The notes beneath the pieces were generated by a model. It did no database searches. It was given only the letters and a program-made list of their open reading frames with translations, and was not told the DNA's origin. The translations under genes and the position numbers were made by a program. From a virus, in IMG/VR virus record IMGVR_UViG_3300011126_000036, positions 1 through 22,769 of that record: a stretch of 22,769 nt of DNA; one strand, 5' to 3'. This document shows, in pieces, positions 17,164-22,769 of this stretch. Each line of letters starts with the position of its first letter. Positions within the stretch are counted from its first letter, which is position 1.

Positions 17164-18635
17164 TGAGTTACTTTGAAAATAATATACGAATCCAAACTGC
17201 AAGTGATTGTGTTAGAAACAAAAGTATTGTAAATATTAATACTAGTTCTGATATATGCATATTTAATGCACCTCAATTTACAATGAGTGGTGCATCTAAG
17301 ATACCTTGTGATGTTAGTTTATCTGCAATAACAACCGCAACTACTTATGCGTATATTATATCTGAAACTGAAACGGAAAAAGAAATTAGTTTCCAATTTA
17401 CAGGTGATACGGATTCATTTACTGGAAGTAATGCGACATTTAGGTATCAGATTTACAAATACGATGAAGCTTTAGGTTATTTCCATACACCAGCATCATA
17501 TGCATCAAATGAGATAGGTTGGTCTGAATTCAGTGGTACAAGTATATTAGAACAAACAATTCAATTAACATCACTACAACCAGATGGTGAATATTTAATA
17601 AAGGGTAATTTTGTTCATGATGTTTGTACTGAGTTTGCTAGTAAACTTGGTTATAGGTACGACACATCATCATACGTTAGTGGTAGTGAGTTCGGTCTAT
17701 ATAATCCAGATAGAGACTTTTACATGTTAATCTTTAAGGAAGCATCAACACCTATATTCAATAGTACTATTATTGGTGGTGCGATAGGAGCAATTAAACA
17801 ATATGCGGTGATACCAGAAGATGGTCAAACAGTATTCACTCTAGGTAGTGACGTTGGTTTAGATTTTATGATATCACTTAATGGTTTGATTTTAGCTAGA
17901 GAAGATGATTACAGTATAACACAATTTTCTGGTGGTGCAGAACCATATGTTATTGAATTAATAGCAGAAACAAAGAGTACTGATATATTAACTGTGATAT
18001 ATACTAGTCTTGGTGATAATGGAACTAAGTTAAAAACAGAAACGATTGATGTAACTAGTATCCTTAGTGGGCCAACAGGTGCTCAAGGTAGTAGTGAGAT
18101 ATATTACAATACAACAACTAGTAAGTATGAAGCATATGTATCATTAACACCTAAAAACGGTAATGATATATTAGTAATGGTTAATGGTAGTATGTTATCA
18201 TTCGGTATTGATTTTTACCAATCAACCAGCAACCCAAAAAGAATAATATTTGAAGGTACAATATTAGTTGGTGATATCATTGTGATAGCATATAACGCTG
18301 GTGTTTCTTTTGTTGATGGAATAACACAAAATAACCCAGTTATTAATTGGAATATAAGTTATCCACCACAAGCGGTAAATGGTGAATTCATTTTAGAGGT
18401 CGCTAGTGACGGTAATATGTCAACGATAGTTAGTACCGCAAAAACAGATTACGTGGTAGGACAGATGACATATGGCACCACAGTAACGGTATCTGGTACT
18501 GTAGGAACACAACTTTACTATAGAGTAACAAATAATAAGAATTATGAAACATTATGTGGTGATATCATACAGAGCATTGCATATAGTGAGACAATACCAA
18601 TAAGAATAGCAACAAATTCAATTAATTCTTACTAA
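17163..18635 (+). CDS. Fibre-like tail protein with duplicated NG-type beta repeats
   Basis: This 490-residue protein looks like a tail fibre or fibre-associated protein. Two regions share the form often seen in phage fibres: an input strand, a VNG/LNG turn, a D-[DF]-Y strand and an I/V-rich strand pair. The first (about 208-280) includes DGQTVFTLGSDVGLDFMISL then NGLILAREDDYSI. The second (about 320-380) includes NGNDILVMVNGSMLSFGIDF and LVGDIIVIAYNAG. Between them lies a short Gly-X-Y stretch, GPTGAQGSS (303-311), like a vestigial collagen-type linker. The C-terminal 105 residues may be a fibronectin-like domain (VINWNISYPPQAVNGEFIL ... GTQLYYRVTNN). The gene is followed by a 59-base A/T-rich gap containing a 12-base palindrome. 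Receptor-binding is plausible, not shown. Confidence 0.7.
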   Translation: MSYFENNIRIQTASDCVRNKSIVNINTSSDICIFNAPQFTMSGASKIPCDVSLSAITTATTYAYIISETETEKEISFQFTGDTDSFTGSNATFRYQIYKYDEALGYFHTPASYASNEIGWSEFSGTSILEQTIQLTSLQPDGEYLIKGNFVHDVCTEFASKLGYRYDTSSYVSGSEFGLYNPDRDFYMLIFKEASTPIFNSTIIGGAIGAIKQYAVIPEDGQTVFTLGSDVGLDFMISLNGLILAREDDYSITQFSGGAEPYVIELIAETKSTDILTVIYTSLGDNGTKLKTETIDVTSILSGPTGAQGSSEIYYNTTTSKYEAYVSLTPKNGNDILVMVNGSMLSFGIDFYQSTSNPKRIIFEGTILVGDIIVIAYNAGVSFVDGITQNNPVINWNISYPPQAVNGEFILEVASDGNMSTIVSTAKTDYVVGQMTYGTTVTVSGTVGTQLYYRVTNNKNYETLCGDIIQSIAYSETIPIRIATNSINSY

Positions 18636-18694
18636 TAATGTTTACTTAAGAGTATTTATTAATAAAATAAGATATAAAACTATATTTATAAGAC

Positions 18695-20827
18695 ATGAGT
18701 TATATAATCAACAACAACGACCCATTTGTTAGTATAAAACTAACACAAATAGGTAGAGAGCAATTAGCCAAGGGTGCTCTTAATTTCCAATACTGGGCAA
18801 TAGGTGATTCTGAGATTAATTACGATAGAGAAGAGATTGTTAACAACAACCCTACTGACGTAACACTTTCTGGTGTATCAAGGATAATGAGACCTTTCGA
18901 TAAACAACCAAATATTAAATCATATATCACTAAGGTTAGTGGAGAACCACTTAATGCGTTAAACAACACTAACATTAGAACAGTTAAGGCTGTTATAAAC
19001 AATGAAGCTGAGGAAAGAGGTTTTTTTAGTGCTGATACTACACACTCATCATTTAATACAATGTCTGGTAGTACATACATTTTAGATTATGGGTCCATTG
19101 CTAACACTAGTATTAGTGGTGGTACAACTCTAGAACTTGGAACTGGGGTAACTAGAAATATTGGTGATTATATCTTAATCAAGGCTACTAATGATACTGT
19201 TGGTTCAATTACTGGATTAACTAATGATACAGTAGTACCTAATTTATGGTACAAGGTACAAGATAGTACTGGTTCAACAATAACTGTGGATAGAGAATTA
19301 CCTAACCTTTCTAATGAGGTTGCTTCTGATTCGTTATTTACGATATATAGAGGTGGTGAGGTTTATGAAAGTATTGCCACTGGTAATACAACATCTTATT
19401 GGAATACAGGTACATTATCATTTAACTCATGTTGTGATGTAACTTGTGATGATTTTCCAGTTTGGAATATGAACAATGTTTGGTGTGAAGACCTTGCTGG
19501 TATCACTGGGACAACATATGAAGGTCATGAGTACTTTGGTTCATACCAATACTTAGGTGCTAAGAATCCATTCTTTGAATATGAATGTATTGGTACGGCA
19601 TCAACAGAAGGTGATATATGTGAGGCTGCTGGTTTAGGTGTGATTGATGATGTTAAGAAATCAATATCTTTAATTCACTATACAAACAATACAGTTTCAA
19701 ATGTATACGGTGAGTATTTCTACATTGATAATGCAAACAATAAGACAGTCAAATTACATTACCCAACACTTATGTATCACAGAAGAAGTGGTGCTACAGG
19801 TTCTGGAACAACAATGGGAATGACATTCTTAGCATCTGGTACTACAAAATATGTAGGTTCATCTGATTTAGAATATATTGATTTAATCGAAGACCCAACA
19901 CTTGTAGGTAATTTAACACCTAGAGTGGTTGGTAGAGTTTACCCACAACTTAAAGCAATATCCTTCCATGATGATGAGATAGTTGCAGCAACTTCTTATA
20001 AGTCAAATAGAAACTGGACACTCCCAGAATTAGCTTGTGGTTTAGAGGCACCATCTGGTGGGACATCAACAGGTGTGTTAGCACCAAATGAAACAATGTA
20101 TATTACATATACAATTGAGAGTTCTACTGGAACTGGACTTACATCAACACTTCCATGTCAAAAATATGTTAAGATGACAAACTCAACATCGGTTAATAAA
20201 GATATTTCATTCAGAATGATTGGAACTGATTTATTACCGTATATGAGAAAAATTGAGGATGGTGGATATGATGGTCTTGGATTTTACGGATACAACTTTA
20301 AAGTATTATTCCAAAAGGTTACTGACTCTAATGATAGACCAGACCCAACAGCTTGGAATGTTTATGATTATACAACAACTACTTTAACAACAGTAAGTGG
20401 TGAGACAATCAACCCAGTACAATTAGAAAATCAATCACCAGTAACAAACGGATTCGTTATTACTGAATTAACCAACACTGCATCAACAATATTTGATTTA
20501 ACTCAGATATTAGATATGGCACCTAAAACTTCACCGACTGATTTACAATTCGGTGATGAAAGATTCTTCTATGGAAACATAGAGACTTATATTGGTGCTA
20601 CAATATATAAAACATTCTTCCCAATAACCGTTAACGCTGGGGAGTTTGACACAACAGGTAACGTAACTAGAAGTAAAGATGCTTCAACTAACCCACCAGA
20701 TATTATGGTTTCGGAAGTTGGGGTTTATGACTCTAATAAAAATCTAGTTATCATCGGTAAACTTAGTAAACCAACTAAATTAATAGCTGGGAATACAATA
20801 ATGCTAGAATTAAGTATGGATTTTTAA
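18695..20827 (+). CDS. Tail-collar-fibre-like protein, long paralogue (710 aa)
   Basis: The ends resemble the phage tail-collar fibre N-terminal domain, which attaches fibres to the baseplate. The N-terminus has SIKLTQIGREQLAKGALN followed by YWAIGDSEINYD (about 13-44). The C-terminus has the typical SEVGVYDSNKNLVIIGKLS segment (about 673-691). In the usual family these two parts lie within roughly 150 residues; here a segment of more than 600 residues separates them. It includes a four-cysteine cluster, SCCDVTCDDFPVWNMNNVWC (about 245-264), and aromatic-rich stretches. The next gene is a shorter paralogue with the same ends. The start follows an A/T-rich leader (TTTATAAGAC) and the next gene begins one base after this stop. 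It probably forms the adapter or shaft that holds a fibre on the baseplate. Confidence 0.7.
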   Translation: MSYIINNNDPFVSIKLTQIGREQLAKGALNFQYWAIGDSEINYDREEIVNNNPTDVTLSGVSRIMRPFDKQPNIKSYITKVSGEPLNALNNTNIRTVKAVINNEAEERGFFSADTTHSSFNTMSGSTYILDYGSIANTSISGGTTLELGTGVTRNIGDYILIKATNDTVGSITGLTNDTVVPNLWYKVQDSTGSTITVDRELPNLSNEVASDSLFTIYRGGEVYESIATGNTTSYWNTGTLSFNSCCDVTCDDFPVWNMNNVWCEDLAGITGTTYEGHEYFGSYQYLGAKNPFFEYECIGTASTEGDICEAAGLGVIDDVKKSISLIHYTNNTVSNVYGEYFYIDNANNKTVKLHYPTLMYHRRSGATGSGTTMGMTFLASGTTKYVGSSDLEYIDLIEDPTLVGNLTPRVVGRVYPQLKAISFHDDEIVAATSYKSNRNWTLPELACGLEAPSGGTSTGVLAPNETMYITYTIESSTGTGLTSTLPCQKYVKMTNSTSVNKDISFRMIGTDLLPYMRKIEDGGYDGLGFYGYNFKVLFQKVTDSNDRPDPTAWNVYDYTTTTLTTVSGETINPVQLENQSPVTNGFVITELTNTASTIFDLTQILDMAPKTSPTDLQFGDERFFYGNIETYIGATIYKTFFPITVNAGEFDTTGNVTRSKDASTNPPDIMVSEVGVYDSNKNLVIIGKLSKPTKLIAGNTIMLELSMDF

Positions 20828-20828
20828 T

Positions 20829-22040
20829 ATGGGATATCAAAAAACAGCAACAACGACAACACTTATCGCTAAATTAACTCCGTTAGGGAGACAATTATTG
20901 GTGACTAATACTAATAACCTAATCACAAAGTTTGCATTAGGTGATTCAGATGCTAATTACGATGCAGTAGATGCTTTAAGTAGTGGTACTGTACCATCTT
21001 TAGGTGGTAACTTAGGTCTTAATAACACCTCTAGTAATAGTGTCGGTAATGATACTACTATTAAATTTCCATTAATGACAAATGGTTTAGGTGGTAATTT
21101 AAAATCTGTAGATGCGGCATCAATAAACGTTACTAGAGTCCTTCAAAACCTAGGTCAAAATGTAGATGTCAGTGGTACGAACATAACTCAAGTAGTGGTT
21201 GATAGAAATGATGTGAATACAGATTCATTAACTAACTTATTCACTAGTTTTGGCTTACCTTTAACTGAAGCTGAAAAGGCTACATATACTGCAACTACAT
21301 TTGAGAAGGGTGGTTGGTCTGATACTGGACTAAGTGGGTTCGCTAATGATAAAATTTTAATTATTGCTATTGATAATTCACAATATGGTGAAAATTTAGA
21401 TGGTAAAGAAATTAAATTAGATTTAACAACTAGTGCATCATCATATACAATATACAGTACATTCCAAAACAGAGGTACTAATTTAAGTACTTTAGATGCA
21501 ACATATAAAGACTCATCAAAACAAACTATTGGGTTAGGTACATCTTTAGGTTTCCTAGTTAGTGATGATATTCTAAAACCTAATGGTGGTGATACATCAC
21601 TTAGTTGGTCCACAGGTTTTGGTACTAACAAACCATTCTCTGTTAATAAAAAGAGATTATATAATCTACGTACCAACACTAATCTTTCTGCAACGGCTGA
21701 TACTGTCGTAGGTATTGCTTATTTAGATAAGGGTCTTTTAGTCATTACAGAACCAACGATTGTAGATTCATTTAATTCAAGTTACAGTGCAACAACTGGA
21801 ACTAGTGTAACTTTAAATAGTGTATCAACAAATGTAATACAAAATATCACATGTGTTGCTGGTAGAGGTGAGTTTGGAAGTTCAACAAACCCTACTTGGA
21901 CAGTTGGTGACTCAGTTAGAATTAGTGAGATTGGATTATATGATAATCGAAATAGATTAATAGCATACGGTAAGTTTGATAGACATGTTATTAAAACAAC
22001 AGATGGTTTTGCATCATTTGGAATTAAAATAACAGTATAA
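20829..22040 (+). CDS. Tail-collar-fibre-like protein, short paralogue (403 aa)
   Basis: This 403-residue protein shares its end motifs with the 710-residue protein just upstream. The N-terminus has IAKLTPLGRQLLVTNTNN then KFALGDSDANYD (compare LTQIGREQL and AIGDSEINYD). The C-terminus has RISEIGLYDNRNRLIAYGKF, the classic collar-fibre signature, then ends FGIKITV. The middle is different and includes Ser/Thr/Gly-rich beta-type sequence and one cysteine. The simplest reading is an old tandem duplication in which the middle parts diverged. It is the last gene of the structural series and is followed by a weak hairpin. Its probable role is attachment of a fibre or formation of a collar/baseplate spike, by similarity to the collar-fibre family. 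Confidence 0.72.
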   Translation: MGYQKTATTTTLIAKLTPLGRQLLVTNTNNLITKFALGDSDANYDAVDALSSGTVPSLGGNLGLNNTSSNSVGNDTTIKFPLMTNGLGGNLKSVDAASINVTRVLQNLGQNVDVSGTNITQVVVDRNDVNTDSLTNLFTSFGLPLTEAEKATYTATTFEKGGWSDTGLSGFANDKILIIAIDNSQYGENLDGKEIKLDLTTSASSYTIYSTFQNRGTNLSTLDATYKDSSKQTIGLGTSLGFLVSDDILKPNGGDTSLSWSTGFGTNKPFSVNKKRLYNLRTNTNLSATADTVVGIAYLDKGLLVITEPTIVDSFNSSYSATTGTSVTLNSVSTNVIQNITCVAGRGEFGSSTNPTWTVGDSVRISEIGLYDNRNRLIAYGKFDRHVIKTTDGFASFGIKITV

Positions 22041-22056
22041 GGTTTAGTTTTAAGAA

Positions 22057-22075
22057 TTCTAAATTATATTTAGAA
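22057..22075 (+). terminator. Weak hairpin, possible terminator after the structural operon
   Basis: TTCTAAAT (22057-22064) and ATTTAGAA (22068-22075) are perfect 8-base inverted repeats with a 3-base loop. The stem is almost entirely A/T, and only a short T-run (TTTT, 22081-22084) follows after an A-run. It lies between the last fibre gene and the resolvase gene, a sensible place for a terminator. A weak stem in AT-rich DNA can occur by chance. Confidence 0.3.
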
Positions 22076-22090
22076 AAAAGTTTTAAACAT

Positions 22091-22669
22091 ATGAGTATTA
22101 AAGAGAATAAAAATGAGTTGATTCTTGGTCTTGACGTGAGCACGAAAACAATCGGTATTGCATTATTTGAAGATGTTGATGGTGAAGGTAAATTAAAATT
22201 ACTACATCATGTAACACCAAATGTTAAACCAAAACCAGAAACTAAGATGCAAGAATTATTCGAAAAAGCAAATATTTTCGAAAATGAATTTCTAAATAAG
22301 TATGTTGATGTTGGTATCACAAGAGTTATAATAGAAGAGCCATTACTTAGGTCTAATAACGTTAATACGGTAGCAACACTACTTAGATTTAACGGTATGG
22401 TGTCTAGGTCAGTATATAGTGTATTAGGTATAGTACCAGAATACATTTCATCTTATGATTCAAGAGCATTTGCTTATCCAGAATTAATGCAAATCAGAAC
22501 CAAAAACAAAAAAGGTGAACTATATTCAGAAAATGAAATTAAAAAAAAGAAACCTGTTTTATTTGGTGGTTATGATTGGGATGTAGATAAGAAGATGGTA
22601 GCATGGGAAAAGGTTGCTGACTTAGAACCACAAATCAAATGGCTTTACACAACCAAAGGAACCCTAAAG
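22091..22669 (+). CDS. RuvC-like Holliday junction resolvase, 3' partial (cut by adapter)
   Basis: The frame from ATG at 22091 gives 193 residues before adapter sequence begins. ILGLDVSTKTIGIALFED (residues 11-28) is the RNase H-fold first strand with a probable catalytic Asp15, and RVIIEEPLLRSNN supplies the second acidic position (Glu82 or Glu83). This agrees with RuvC-type resolvases, where catalysis needs D, E and two further C-terminal D residues. Those last acids normally lie further along; a possible W-D-V-D region occurs at 163-166 but the usual final D..D motif is not seen and is probably lost with the missing 3' end. In phages such enzymes cut branched DNA during replication or packaging. 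The start follows an A/T-rich leader with no Shine-Dalgarno. The open frame continues into artefact sequence and must be trimmed. Confidence 0.65.
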
Positions 22670-22733
22670 AGATCGGAAGAGCACACGTCTGAACTCCAGT
22701 CACCGATGTATCTCGTATGCCGTCTTCTGCTTG
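22670..22733 (+). other. Illumina TruSeq indexed adapter (artefact)
   Basis: The 64 bases match the standard TruSeq indexed adapter in full. They begin AGATCGGAAGAGCACACGTC, continue to the 6-base index CGATGT at 22704-22709 (TruSeq index 2), and end CCGTCTTCTGCTTG at 22720-22733. This is library chemistry, not genome. Biological sequence therefore ends at about 22669. Confidence 0.99.
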
Positions 22734-22769
22734 AAAAAAAAAAAAAAACAAACAACAATAAGAAACATA
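22734..22769 (+). other. Poly-A run and read-end noise after adapter (artefact)
   Basis: Fifteen A residues (22734-22748) directly follow the adapter end, as is usual when an Illumina read runs past its template. The remaining 21 bases are low-complexity A/C/T-rich sequence with no recognisable content. They are best treated as noise rather than phage DNA. Confidence 0.9.

Noticed and set aside
18655-18666. Perfect 12-base palindrome TTTATTAATAAA in the gap before the 710-residue gene
   Set aside because: It consists only of A and T in an AT-rich gap, has no loop for a terminator and no known operator match; chance is likely.
21188-21679. Open frame of 163 codons on the minus strand
   Set aside because: It lies wholly inside the 403-residue fibre gene, whose plus-strand product has clear family motifs. 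The minus-strand product shows no recognisable motif and no neighbour on that strand.
1-22040. Contractile injection system or type VI secretion cluster instead of a phage
   Set aside because: gp25/gp6 homologues also occur in those systems, but the T4-type gp6 N-terminus, collar-fibre proteins and an adjacent resolvase fit a phage better. No ClpV-type ATPase or toxin is seen, though only part of the cluster is visible.
1-22669. Alternative genetic code (TAG or TGA reassigned)
   Set aside because: Long frames end normally at TAA or TAG with the next gene starting at once, and no gene is broken by in-frame TAG or TGA.

Overview
The window looks like one end of a contig from a contractile-tailed (myovirus-type, T4-like) phage of a Bacteroidota host, probably a gliding flavobacterium-like bacterium. 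The DNA is AT-rich (about one third G+C by eye). All genes lie on the plus strand and are packed nearly end to end. The first complete gene resembles the T4 gp6 baseplate wedge protein, and the fragment before it looks like the end of gp25. The host guess rests on two things. First, SprB-like repeats, a family typical of Bacteroidota gliding adhesins, occur in two structural proteins. Second, none of the 14 visible start codons has a Shine-Dalgarno sequence; they follow A/T-rich stretches, as is usual in Bacteroidota.

Layout: 1-1984 holds the end of a gp25-like gene and a complete gp6-like gene. 2047-7101 holds a small membrane protein and a 1557-residue modular protein with a carboxypeptidase-regulatory-like N-terminus, a 60-residue hydrophobic segment, a cysteine-rich middle and Ig/SprB-like C-terminal domains. 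7101-11524 holds four structural proteins I cannot name. 11529-16852 holds two large cysteine-rich proteins; the first contains a region resembling the P2 gpI tail protein, and the second ends in an SprB-like repeat. 16906-22040 holds a small protein, a 490-residue fibre-like protein, and two paralogous tail-collar-fibre-like proteins of 710 and 403 residues. After a weak hairpin, a RuvC-like resolvase gene begins at 22091.

The right end is not biological. From 22670 the sequence is a complete Illumina TruSeq indexed adapter (index CGATGT), then 15 A residues and 21 bases of probable read-end noise. The resolvase frame runs through it, so any protein predicted there would have an artificial tail. 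Usable sequence ends at about 22669.

Taken together, the region reads as one late structural operon for baseplate and tail-tip or fibre assembly. The gp25-gp6-gpI order known from P2 (W-J-I) is kept, but six genes (about 9.5 kb) sit between the gp6-like and gpI-like genes. The most interesting part is this inserted block: host-adhesin-like repeats, cysteine-rich segments and membrane-type segments in what should be a baseplate.
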